Origin: JACKGS01 sp964448015
Lineage (GTDB): Bacteria > Patescibacteriota > Saccharimonadia > Saccharimonadales > UBA7683
Assembly (NCBI GenBank): GCA_964448015.1
Contig: CAYUUV010000017.1
Span: 1 to 22,073, forward strand
Length of the DNA stretch: 22,073 nt
Direction: 5' to 3'
Shown: positions 15,047-22,073 of the stretch, in pieces
How the letters are laid out: each line of letters opens with the position of its first letter
Position numbering within the stretch: position 1 is the first letter of the stretch
Notes under the pieces: model-generated
What the model was told of the DNA's origin: nothing
Seen by the model: only the letters and a program-made list of their open reading frames with translations
Database searches by the model: none
Made by a program: the position numbers and the translations under genes

Positions 15047-16414
15047 GTGAAGACATTTGCCCTACGTTCCATTGCTCTCGCCACCGCCATTGCTTGTACC
15101 ATCACCATGACTGGCTGCGGCACAATGACTGGTATTCCAAGTCATGGGGGAGGCAAACGTTTTGCAATTGAGCAACGCTTAGTTGATGCCAGTATTCGTA
15201 GCGCACTCAAAAGTATCGATGTCACGCCATTGAAGGGCAAGCGCGTTGGTATTGTTTTTGACATTATTGCGGATGAGGGCGGGGGTACTTTACAAGGCGG
15301 TCGCATGAATATAATCGGCGGCCTTACCGCAGCCTATGTTCAATCTGCTGTACAAACCGCTAATAGCCAGTTTCAGGTTTTTAACCTAGCAGATTCTGGT
15401 ACGTCTTATTCAAACCAGGGTTCTGGTTCAAGTTCTACTCAAGCTGGTACGACCTACGTCACAGGAAACTCGACGGGTAGCAGCACCAACACAGGCACGA
15501 ATACAAGCACCGGAACATCGACAGGATCTGGTACCAGCACAGGCACTTCGAGCGGCACAAACACCGGTACTTCGAGCGGCACCAATACAGGCACGGGCAC
15601 CAGCACGGGCAGTACGACAACTACGACGGGAGCAGTCACTACCAACCAAACAGATAACGGCAGCTCAACTTCAAGTGGCACTAATACAGGAACAAGCTCA
15701 GGGACAAATACGGGCACATCGAGTGGTACAAATACCAGTACGGGCACATCAACCGCGTCAGGGTCATCCACAGGCAGTGGTACGAGCACTGGAAACTCAA
15801 ACCAAACCTCCAATAGCACGGTTGATCAAAACAGTAATAGCTACAGCAATACAGGAGGTGGAACAAGTAATCTCCGTCAAACACTTACGCCTGCAGCAAC
15901 GCAAACACAAACTCAAACCAAAGGCCCAGATCGTCGTGCGTCGATCACAGCACAATACAATGGCTTAGGTGAATACCAAAACTTCAGCGTTCCAAAATCG
16001 GATGCCAGTCTGCTCATGGGCTTGGTGCGTCAATATCTGCTGTTAAGCGGGGTGCAACCGACGATCCCCACAGATCCTGAGGCGAATGTGATCCTATACG
16101 TGACGGTGAGTGTGTTCGGTTTGGTGAGATCACGTTTTGATGCACACTTATTCAACCAAGAAAGCGTGATAGCGGAAACAGCAATTGAGATGACAGCCTT
16201 TGACAAACAAGGCAACATCATCATGCGCCCGCGCAATGCCAACAAAGAAGTCAAGTATGACGAGAACTACATCTTGTGGGTTGGCCCATTCAAAACAGAC
16301 GAAGAAGTCCGCAAAGGCAAAGGCTTATTGGTAGATTTCAGTGATGTCGATGGCACGAAAGCAACTTACGAATCGGATACGAAGCGCCATCGCTGGTCGG
16401 GCAACAGCCAATAG
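15047..16414 (+). CDS. lipoprotein with long Gly/Thr/Ser repeat region
   Basis: 455 aa with a GTG start preceded by an AGAGA ribosome site. A signal peptide ends in the lipobox MTGC (Cys at about residue 24), so the mature protein is lipid-anchored. A folded N-terminal domain (about 35-115) follows; then about 120 residues of TGTSTGSGTS-type low complexity (about 130-265); then a C-terminal domain (about 295-455) with RQYLLLSGVQP, a beta-rich ANVILYVTVSVFG, and WVGPFKTDEE. The middle could be a flexible, surface-exposed linker. It stands at the head of the secreted toxin-like genes, so it may serve as an outer-membrane anchor or delivery partner; this is inference. Stop TAG. Confidence 0.8.
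   Translation: MKTFALRSIALATAIACTITMTGCGTMTGIPSHGGGKRFAIEQRLVDASIRSALKSIDVTPLKGKRVGIVFDIIADEGGGTLQGGRMNIIGGLTAAYVQSAVQTANSQFQVFNLADSGTSYSNQGSGSSSTQAGTTYVTGNSTGSSTNTGTNTSTGTSTGSGTSTGTSSGTNTGTSSGTNTGTGTSTGSTTTTTGAVTTNQTDNGSSTSSGTNTGTSSGTNTGTSSGTNTSTGTSTASGSSTGSGTSTGNSNQTSNSTVDQNSNSYSNTGGGTSNLRQTLTPAATQTQTQTKGPDRRASITAQYNGLGEYQNFSVPKSDASLLMGLVRQYLLLSGVQPTIPTDPEANVILYVTVSVFGLVRSRFDAHLFNQESVIAETAIEMTAFDKQGNIIMRPRNANKEVKYDENYILWVGPFKTDEEVRKGKGLLVDFSDVDGTKATYESDTKRHRWSGNSQ
15454..15820. repeat. degenerate short tandem repeats encoding GTS-rich linker
   Basis: Repeated units around ACNTCNAGYGGCACNAAYACNGG encode GT(S)SGTNTG. Synonymous codons vary between copies, which indicates selection on the protein composition rather than a recent DNA expansion. 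Confidence 0.75.
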
Positions 16415-16480
16415 GGAATTAATTATCAGCGTCAAAGAAAGTTAGATGCACAGATAGCAACAAAGAAAGTGAGGCAGGGC

Positions 16481-18280
16481 ATGTTACGCTATAAACCATC
16501 GACAAAAAGTATGGCGCTTGCCCGAACAAAATTTGGGTGCTTCGTTTTCGGTTTGACTTTATGGGCGAGTTCAATATCATCGTTTGGACAGACTGCCTCG
16601 TACCACGATCACAATATTTTTCATGGTGCGGGTACAGCCTTCGTCAATACCAGTCCAGCAGCTCAAGCGGTAGGTGACGGTGGTGTGCTACGGGCACAAC
16701 TGATTTGGAATGTCATGCCTGGTCAGGTTAAGGGCGCAGACCTAGATCTACATGCAAAACTTCCAAGCGGAAATGGTGCATATACGGTTACTGCATTTGA
16801 TCCTGTCGGCGTGTTACCAGGTACGCCACAAAAGACGCCGCCCTTTGGTAACCCCAATACTGCCAGTGATGGCAACCAGCAGGTCAATTGGGTGAATCGT
16901 CAGGTTGTGTTTGCAGGTGGTCGTTCCGTAGCTTCGCTCGATCAAGATAACCGTACAGGAATTGCCAACAGTCCCAGTGGCTCACTGGTTGAAAACATCT
17001 ACATCAAAGGTGCGACAGCGGCTAGCCCAAACAATATACCATCAGGCACTTACCAATTTGCTGTCCACAATTACAACCAAACGCACCTCGCAAATCCACA
17101 AACTGACTATGCTTTGTGGATAACCACCAACGGCAAAGTAGGGGTGCGCAGTGAAGGGCACTACCGTGGTACGGGTCAAGATCCAGCCAACCCAGGATTG
17201 CCAGTGTATACGGGGTCACTCCAAAATGAAGGACAGTCATCCAACGTTTATGAAGTCGAGATTGTTAATCCAGACCATGATCCCCATGCTGCGGGTGTCA
17301 ATGTTATCGATGCGAAACGCCGCTACCTCAAAGACTGGCAAGCTGAGCAAGCACTGATCGCAGCACGTAAAAGAGCGCAAGCGGAACTCTACCACCAGGC
17401 CTTGCTTGAGAAAAGTCGTCAAGTCCCAGTTTTAGACTTCCAAGCTTGCCCACCGCCAAAAGTCTGTCAACTAGATTTCTCGGCGTACAGTGCAGCACCT
17501 GCAATGGCTTGGACAAATCCTAATCAAGCGGTATCTGCATTCCTTGGCCATCCGTATGAACCTAAGAAGATTGATGCTGGTGCGTATCAACAAGCGATCC
17601 AACTCAATACAACAACTGAAAACGTAAAAACCTATGCTTGGCTTGACAATATACAGACTACTGGCGACGCTGTTTCCTTTTTGGCTATTACAGGTTACGG
17701 TGAAGTTCCCGCAACTTTTGCTGACATTGGAAATGCTGGAATTAGTGTAGTTAGAGCTATAGCAAACTCCTACAAAGCAACTGGATACGCAATTGCCTCT
17801 GGCGTTACAGGACGTTCAGATTTGGCAGATAGGGCGCAAAGAATTAATGATATTGCTATTGGTCAATACGGTGATGCTGCGCTGTCTACGGCTGGCTTAC
17901 TACCTTTTGTTGGTGGCGGCATGTTAAAACAAGGTTTGCAGTATAGTGATGACCTTGTTAAGGTCGCAAAAGAGGCTACTGCGAAGATTGCTGAAGGACA
18001 TGCATTTACCAAGCATGTATTAGGGATTGGAGCAAATCAATTTGATCCACTTTTTAAAGGTTTAGACATAAGAACTGTTCAGCAACTGCAAGACCATGCG
18101 CAGGAAGTCATTAATGTAGCTATCGACGATGGAACCGCTAAACTGCTCGATAAAGGCAGAATCATTTTCGCAGATATTAAGTCCTCAACAGTGCTCATTT
18201 ATGATCCCTTGCATAAAGATGCGGGCACCATATTTCAGACAGTTTCAGATACGTTAGAGTTCTTTAATAAAACTAAATAA
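16481..18280 (+). CDS. secreted polymorphic toxin, BECR-type RNase-like C-terminus
   Basis: 599 aa from the ATG at 16481, chosen because GAGG lies 7 bases upstream (a GTG at 16469 is also in frame). Signal peptide about residues 10-36 (CFVFGLTLWASSISSFGQTA). N-terminal domain (about 45-240) resembles YfaP/DUF2135-type beta domains: GADLDLHAKLPSG, SLDQDN, ENIYIKG, IPSGTYQFAVHNYN. A Gly/Ala-rich middle is followed by the last about 95 residues: GHAFTKHVLG, GLDIRTVQQLQDHAQEVI, STVLIYDP and KDAGTIF. This follows the pattern of BECR-fold RNase toxin tips of contact-dependent inhibition proteins (HAFxKHV, then a TVVIxxP strand and a GGTxF-like end). A small gene follows after one base, as expected for an immunity gene. 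Exact enzyme class is uncertain. Confidence 0.75.
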   Translation: MLRYKPSTKSMALARTKFGCFVFGLTLWASSISSFGQTASYHDHNIFHGAGTAFVNTSPAAQAVGDGGVLRAQLIWNVMPGQVKGADLDLHAKLPSGNGAYTVTAFDPVGVLPGTPQKTPPFGNPNTASDGNQQVNWVNRQVVFAGGRSVASLDQDNRTGIANSPSGSLVENIYIKGATAASPNNIPSGTYQFAVHNYNQTHLANPQTDYALWITTNGKVGVRSEGHYRGTGQDPANPGLPVYTGSLQNEGQSSNVYEVEIVNPDHDPHAAGVNVIDAKRRYLKDWQAEQALIAARKRAQAELYHQALLEKSRQVPVLDFQACPPPKVCQLDFSAYSAAPAMAWTNPNQAVSAFLGHPYEPKKIDAGAYQQAIQLNTTTENVKTYAWLDNIQTTGDAVSFLAITGYGEVPATFADIGNAGISVVRAIANSYKATGYAIASGVTGRSDLADRAQRINDIAIGQYGDAALSTAGLLPFVGGGMLKQGLQYSDDLVKVAKEATAKIAEGHAFTKHVLGIGANQFDPLFKGLDIRTVQQLQDHAQEVINVAIDDGTAKLLDKGRIIFADIKSSTVLIYDPLHKDAGTIFQTVSDTLEFFNKTK

Positions 18281-18281
18281 A

Positions 18282-18638
18282 ATGCATATTCCAATATCTG
18301 CTATAGAAAAAATTTCTATATTATTGCGGCAAAATCAGCTTTCTAAACCTTACAAAGCTAGGCTTTTGCAAGAAAATAAAGCGGCACTCTCATTAACTGT
18401 AATCCTTGAAGAGTACATCGATTGTTTTAAATTTAGCAAGATAAAGGAATTGGATTTAGATCAAGTTTCAATTTTTTTAAACTTTGCAGATTTAAAAATT
18501 ATCGAACGTGAGATTAAAGATTGCATCCGCCTAGAAGATGAATTAAGTATATTAACCGGCTACTCTTTGAGTGAGATAAATAAAGCATATGAAGAAATTA
18601 AATCCATTCTAAATTTCAAAAAATCTTCATCGTCGTAA
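18282..18638 (+). CDS. candidate immunity protein for the BECR-like toxin
   Basis: 118 aa, ATG one base after the toxin stop (TAAaATG), stop TAA. No signal peptide. Nearly all helical and acidic/basic mixed, with LEEYIDCFKFSKIKELDLDQ and LSILTGYSLSEINKAYEEIK. Much more AT-rich than the 5' part of the toxin gene, as is usual for exchangeable toxin-tip/immunity modules. No family was recognised; the role is inferred from position, size and cytosolic location. Confidence 0.72.
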   Translation: MHIPISAIEKISILLRQNQLSKPYKARLLQENKAALSLTVILEEYIDCFKFSKIKELDLDQVSIFLNFADLKIIEREIKDCIRLEDELSILTGYSLSEINKAYEEIKSILNFKKSSSS

Positions 18639-18668
18639 TAGTCCTTCCATGGGGAATAGATAGTCAAA

Positions 18669-19178
18669 ATGAATAAAGCATACACTAAAATTATCCTTAC
18701 ATACCTAGGTTTATTTTTTGCGTTCGCACCCACGCTCGCCCTTGCAGACTCTCAGCTCCGCATCGAATGGCGTATCGGAGATAAAACCGAATACCGCATA
18801 CTTAATATTGAAAAAAATGGCCAGACGCTGACTGTAGACACCACTCAAAAACAGGTCATCTTGCCAACCTCTGGAGATTGTTCGCGTTGGGATACCAGTC
18901 AACTTCGGAAAGAATGGGTGACAGGTATGCGCATCAATGGTGCTGCATATCAAACAAAGCTGGACGAAGTGACATTACAAATTGAATACGACTTCAAAGA
19001 ATTTCTTGGAATGAAAAAGCACGAGTTTAGTCCGGGCTGCTTTGTAAATAATGGCAGTACTGGAGGGTTCTCAGGCGAAACCACAATCAACGTGAAAAAA
19101 GGCAAACCAGTTGAGATCAAAGATACGGCGCACTCAGATCCAACACGTGAATATGTAATCAAACTCGAAGTCCTGTAG
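18669..19178 (+). CDS. small exported protein of the toxin locus
   Basis: 169 aa with a signal peptide of about 26 residues (IILTYLGLFFAFAPTLALA before DSQL). The mature part is beta-rich, with two Cys (in GDCSRW and PGCFVNN) that could form a disulphide. No family was recognised. It lies 30 bases after the immunity-like gene and 18 before the second carrier-like protein, so all are probably one transcript. Stop TAG. It could be a periplasmic accessory factor of the system. Confidence 0.7.
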   Translation: MNKAYTKIILTYLGLFFAFAPTLALADSQLRIEWRIGDKTEYRILNIEKNGQTLTVDTTQKQVILPTSGDCSRWDTSQLRKEWVTGMRINGAAYQTKLDEVTLQIEYDFKEFLGMKKHEFSPGCFVNNGSTGGFSGETTINVKKGKPVEIKDTAHSDPTREYVIKLEVL

Positions 19179-19196
19179 GTAGAGTAGGGTCATCTT

Positions 19197-20747
19197 ATGA
19201 AAAAACGGTGTCAAGTGAAGTCTAGCTGTCTAGTCGGTTTGCAGACTGGAAGACACACGTTCAAACGATTGATTTTCTTGACACTGAGCCTGATTTTCTT
19301 ATCATGGAGTTCAGCAAGCTTTGCTTGCTCCGTGCACGATCATGGGTGTATTTTTCACTCATTTAATTCAACTGTTCAAGTCAATCCTCCAATAGTTCAG
19401 ACCAACAACAATGCTTTGGTTATCTATGCCATAGGCACCAATGGCATTGGTGGTACGCCTAGCGCGATAGATTTTGACAACAAGGTGCTGTTGCCGGCCA
19501 ACACGGGAGATAAGTTTTTGGTGGGTTCACCTACCAACTACAACATCCCAACTGGGCCATACATAGTCAGTTCTACTTCGTATGGCGCGGCGAACCCACC
19601 GCCAGTATGGAGTCCCGCAGGTGGCGCGGGTGCTTTGCAGGTATATCCAAGTCAGTACCAGGTCATCTTTAACCAGAATACAGCCGTTGCCAAACATACA
19701 GGCGATCTCAACGGTGGCGAAAACGGCAACATTCCGAATGCAACAGGCTGTCCAAATAAGCCAGGTGCAGCTAATTGCGAAGCGGTCGTTGTAACGGGGA
19801 ATGTCCCCAACGGTTTGTATGAACAAAAAGTACGGATATTTAACTTCCAAAATACACCAAACCCGCAAGTAGATATTCAGTACGGTGCATATGTCACGGG
19901 TCAACTGGCCATGGTGAATGCCTCCCATGAAACCAACGCTACTGCCAGTTTTGCTCATCTTTCTGGTAACGGCGACATCACACCAACGGCTGTCTACGAA
20001 GTCTATAACCGTGGGTTCAACCCACATGCCAGTGGCACGGCATGGTTTGACCGTAGCAAAAATCGAATCTCTGGTTATAGTAACCCGTATCAGCAAGGTA
20101 CACATGTCTACCAAGATAAATTCATCACCAATACGCTAACGCGTACAACTGTGCAGGGGAACGGTGATAGCAGCCAGCACAGCACGAATACTTATAGCGT
20201 GGTTAAGATGGATTTAGGGGCGTATGTGCCTCCTGCTCCTGTACTAGATCCGCATCCGATGTTCACTGCATTTATGCAAAGCAGTAGCCAACTGGGTGTG
20301 CCATTTACTCAACTTGGAAGCATGCCATCCTTTGCTGGGATAAATGCCCCATATACGATGGAAGTGATGGAGTCAGAGGTTGCAAAAAACAGGTCAGCAA
20401 AAGACTTTGGGATATCAACCAAATGTGCGAATTTTGATATGCAGTGTAATCAAAGTCTTGGAATTATAGTTTCAGCGATGAATAAATATAATGGCAATGT
20501 TGCGGATGCGAGAACAGAGGTTGATATAGCACGTTGGCAAATAGGGCGCGAAGTCACAACAGAAAATGGTAAAAATCTTAGAAATGCAGAACACTATTTA
20601 GCTGCACGAGATCAAGGATACAATCCGGCTTTTGTTGTTGGGTACTCCTACTACGCTAGGTTTTTTGGAAATTCCAATAAAGAAATGCAGTTATACGAGG
20701 TTAAATTTGGGTTGGATGGTTACACTGACTTTTTACTCTTTAAATAA
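19197..20747 (+). CDS. second secreted carrier-like protein, probable toxin
   Basis: 516 aa, ATG start, stop TAA. Signal peptide about residues 24-44 (LIFLTLSLIFLSWSSASFA). The N-terminal region (about 45-330) shows an organisation like the first toxin: IFHSFNSTVQVNPP near the start, a block TGDLNGGENGNIP then VPNGLYEQKVRIFNF, and VYEVYNRGFNPHASGTAWFD, which parallels VYEVEIVNPDHDPHAAGVNV in the first. The last about 130 residues differ (VSAMNKYNGNVADARTEVDI, then NLRNAEHYLAARDQGYNP) and are the probable effector tip; I cannot name its activity. A small TGA-containing membrane-protein gene follows after 10 bases and may be its immunity gene. Confidence 0.72.
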   Translation: MKKRCQVKSSCLVGLQTGRHTFKRLIFLTLSLIFLSWSSASFACSVHDHGCIFHSFNSTVQVNPPIVQTNNNALVIYAIGTNGIGGTPSAIDFDNKVLLPANTGDKFLVGSPTNYNIPTGPYIVSSTSYGAANPPPVWSPAGGAGALQVYPSQYQVIFNQNTAVAKHTGDLNGGENGNIPNATGCPNKPGAANCEAVVVTGNVPNGLYEQKVRIFNFQNTPNPQVDIQYGAYVTGQLAMVNASHETNATASFAHLSGNGDITPTAVYEVYNRGFNPHASGTAWFDRSKNRISGYSNPYQQGTHVYQDKFITNTLTRTTVQGNGDSSQHSTNTYSVVKMDLGAYVPPAPVLDPHPMFTAFMQSSSQLGVPFTQLGSMPSFAGINAPYTMEVMESEVAKNRSAKDFGISTKCANFDMQCNQSLGIIVSAMNKYNGNVADARTEVDIARWQIGREVTTENGKNLRNAEHYLAARDQGYNPAFVVGYSYYARFFGNSNKEMQLYEVKFGLDGYTDFLLFK

Positions 20748-20757
20748 TTTAGTAAAT

Positions 20758-21027
20758 ATGATTTTATTTAAAGCAATAGGTATATCTGTTTTTATTTTTT
20801 GTATTGCTCTTTGAATCAGCTCTTATCAAATTAAAAAAATTTGTATTTCTTATGAAATAGGTCAGTCAATTGTAGAGAATGATTTCTTAATAAAATCCAC
20901 AAACTATATATCTGTAGACAACATGCAAGATAAGTACATACGCATATGCTCAAAATTTTCACTTTGTGAAAATAGATGCGAGTTGGAAATTTTAGATTGA
21001 AAAATAATTTCGAAAAAATATTACTAG
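20758..21027 (+). CDS. small membrane-anchored protein read through two TGA codons, candidate immunity
   Basis: Invisible under the standard code, where it stops after 18 codons. With TGA as sense the frame runs 89 codons from ATG to TAG, in AT-rich DNA where TAA/TAG should be frequent. TGA occurs at 20812-20814 (codon 19) and 20998-21000 (codon 81). Residues about 3-20 form a membrane helix (LFKAIGISVFIFCIAL), followed by a soluble part with several Cys (KKICISYEIGQSIVEND, then YIRICSKFSLCENRCELEIL). It begins 10 bases after the second toxin-like gene. A membrane-anchored immunity protein would fit a toxin acting in the periplasm or envelope. Function is inference; the reading frame is the evidence. 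Confidence 0.7.
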
Positions 21028-21044
21028 TTCAAGCTTGGTGGCCT

Positions 21045-22070
21045 CTAATACCTCACCACAAACGTAGGCGAATCCTCCGGCCGCATAGCCCGCCTATCGT
21101 AAATCCTCGTCGTCTGAATATTTGCATGCCCCAGCCATTCCTGAACCTTAGCAATATCTGCATTGTGGAGTAGGGCGTTTGTTGCTGCTGTAGCTCTAAG
21201 CGCATGCGGCCCAAACAGTTCTTGGTGAATCCCAATATCCCCCAGGTACTTGCACACCACGTTGGCATACACCCCGTTGGCCGTCAATGCCGCCTCCAGT
21301 GAACCCCCTCGGTTGCTTTTCACTGGTCTAAACAATGCACCCTCCAGCTCTTCCCCATGGCCAGCCTTGGCTAAGTAATCTGTAATCAAGCCCAAAGTGC
21401 CTGGATGCGTCGGCACGTACCGAGTTTTGCCCCCTTTACCTCGAACCAACAGGTGCGGAACGCCCCCGCGCTGCACATTGAAGTCTTTCACCCTGAGCTT
21501 GGTCAATTCCTCACGCCTAAGCGCGTGAAACAGTAAAACGGACAAAATCGCTCGGTCTCGAAGCCCTTTTAGCGTGGATGTAGACGGCTTGGCCAACAGA
21601 TCCCGCGCCTGGTGGTCACCCAGCGCCGGTGTTTTGCCTTCATAGGTGTCCACTCGGGGTCGCTTCACGCCTTTAACGGGATTGTGTGTCACCGCATTGC
21701 GGTCACACAAAAACTCATACAAAGATGCCAACGCCGCCAATTTCCGCCTGACGGTCGCACCAGACAAGAACTGCGCTTCCAGCGACTTGCGCCAGGCCAA
21801 TACATGCGCCCGCGTAATCACTCGAAACTCTTCAGGCGCGGCAATCCCCACAAACGCCATAAATCCCGCAATATCATTTTTGTAGGCTCGGCGCGTATTC
21901 ACAGATTCAATCGACGCAAACCATTCCAGCTCCGGCGGCATGTTGGCCAAGCCTTGAAACTGCGCGTCCGTCAAAAGCGACACCCGCGTGCCAGAAAATT
22001 CCCCTAAAACGAGATCCGTGGCCACCGATGTATCGGATGTATTCATGCGTTCATTATATGTTGATAACAT
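21045..22070 (-). CDS. tyrosine recombinase (XerC/XerD-like integrase)
   Basis: 341 aa, stop TAG. Complete catalytic set: R185 in ALRREEL, K212 in RGKGGKTR, H289 and R292 in GPHALRATAA, H315 in WLGHANIQTT and nucleophile Y324 in TRIYDRR. A SAM-like N-terminal core-binding domain spans about 45-130 (SVNTRRAYKNDIAGFMAF). Such enzymes resolve plasmid multimers or integrate elements. The frame begins at 22070, but an ATG at 22046 (residue 9, MNTSD) is the likelier start, because a TATAAT (22058-22053) lies only 6 bases before it, suggesting a leaderless message. The gene is complete at its 5' side by 3 bases only. Confidence 0.9.
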   Translation of the reverse strand: MLSTYNERMNTSDTSVATDLVLGEFSGTRVSLLTDAQFQGLANMPPELEWFASIESVNTRRAYKNDIAGFMAFVGIAAPEEFRVITRAHVLAWRKSLEAQFLSGATVRRKLAALASLYEFLCDRNAVTHNPVKGVKRPRVDTYEGKTPALGDHQARDLLAKPSTSTLKGLRDRAILSVLLFHALRREELTKLRVKDFNVQRGGVPHLLVRGKGGKTRYVPTHPGTLGLITDYLAKAGHGEELEGALFRPVKSNRGGSLEAALTANGVYANVVCKYLGDIGIHQELFGPHALRATAATNALLHNADIAKVQEWLGHANIQTTRIYDRRAMRPEDSPTFVVRY

Positions 22071-22072
22071 AA
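22053..22072. promoter_or_regulatory. palindrome and -10 box at the recombinase start, possible recombination core
   Basis: ATGTT/AACAT around GAT (22058-22070). On the minus strand TTATGTTAT resembles the XerD arm of dif sites (TTATGTTAA), and TATAAT follows. It could be a recombination site or an autoregulatory operator; the evidence is thin. Confidence 0.35.
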
Positions 22073-22073
22073 A

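Noticed and set aside
15428..15819. Antisense frames through the lipoprotein repeat
   Set aside because: They are shadows of the GTS repeat (Cys/Ala/Arg-rich or Val/Pro-rich), with no start context.
17112..17124. TGTGGATAA, a DnaA-box-like word
   Set aside because: Lies inside the toxin coding sequence, far from the iteron origin; a single 9-mer is expected by chance.
1..22073. tRNA, rRNA, CRISPR array or complete insertion sequence
   Set aside because: No cloverleaf with a GGTTCRA-type T-loop in non-coding DNA, no regularly spaced repeats with unique spacers, and no transposase were seen; in particular no suppressor tRNA for UGA is in this window.
1..22073. Circular closure of the window
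   Set aside because: The first and last bases share no overlap that would show circularity; a complete plasmid is possible but not demonstrated.

Overview
This window looks like a plasmid, or a large part of one, from a proteobacterium. The relaxase, MobC, coupling protein, ParA and iteron-type Rep resemble those of mobilizable plasmids of Betaproteobacteria; that placement comes from protein character only, because no rRNA or tRNA gene is visible. Three runs of exactly 10 N (996-1005, 6337-6346, 11528-11537) mark scaffold gaps of unknown true size.

The most important observation is that TGA appears to be a sense codon, probably Trp. Read with only TAA and TAG as stops, several broken-looking genes become whole. 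The coupling protein gains an N-terminal membrane helix (two TGA). A DUF2958-like protein becomes continuous (one TGA). A new 89-codon gene appears at 20758-21027 (two TGA). The primase-like gene becomes one frame (three TGA, although there an indel explanation competes). Most genes here end in TAA or TAG. The few ending in TGA can be extended by only a few codons, or run into a gap.

Layout. 1-1005: a two-winged-helix-like protein on the minus strand, and a gap. 1006-3711: an AT-rich stretch, a small unknown gene, a Fic protein with repeats at its start, and a membrane-anchored unknown protein. 3706-7908 (minus): the mobilization block, transcribed MobC, relaxase, toprim/primase-like protein, VirD4/TraG-type coupling protein. 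No mating-pair-formation genes are seen, so the element is probably mobilizable rather than self-transmissible. 7909-8574: a gene-poor stretch upstream of mobC with a 16-G tract and a separated inverted repeat, the best place for oriT. 8575-10989 (minus): a DUF2958-like gene, then the partition operon parA, a small parB-like partner and a membrane protein. 10990-11950: partition promoter/operator and the iteron origin. 11951-14150 (plus): Rep and a second Fic protein. 14182-14835: two small membrane proteins.

15047-21027 (plus) looks like a secreted polymorphic-toxin locus. It has a Gly/Thr/Ser-rich lipoprotein; an exported protein whose C-terminus resembles BECR-fold RNase toxins, followed 1 nt later by a small cytosolic helical protein (candidate immunity); a small exported protein; and a second exported carrier-like protein followed 10 nt later by the TGA-containing small membrane protein (candidate envelope immunity). 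The window closes with a tyrosine recombinase on the minus strand.

The partition region has a second unusual feature. An AT-rich 19-base word occurs, nearly identical, inside two coding sequences of the operon, and a related form sits at the operon's promoter/operator. This could be a centromere or operator motif embedded in genes, or a small mobile palindromic repeat.
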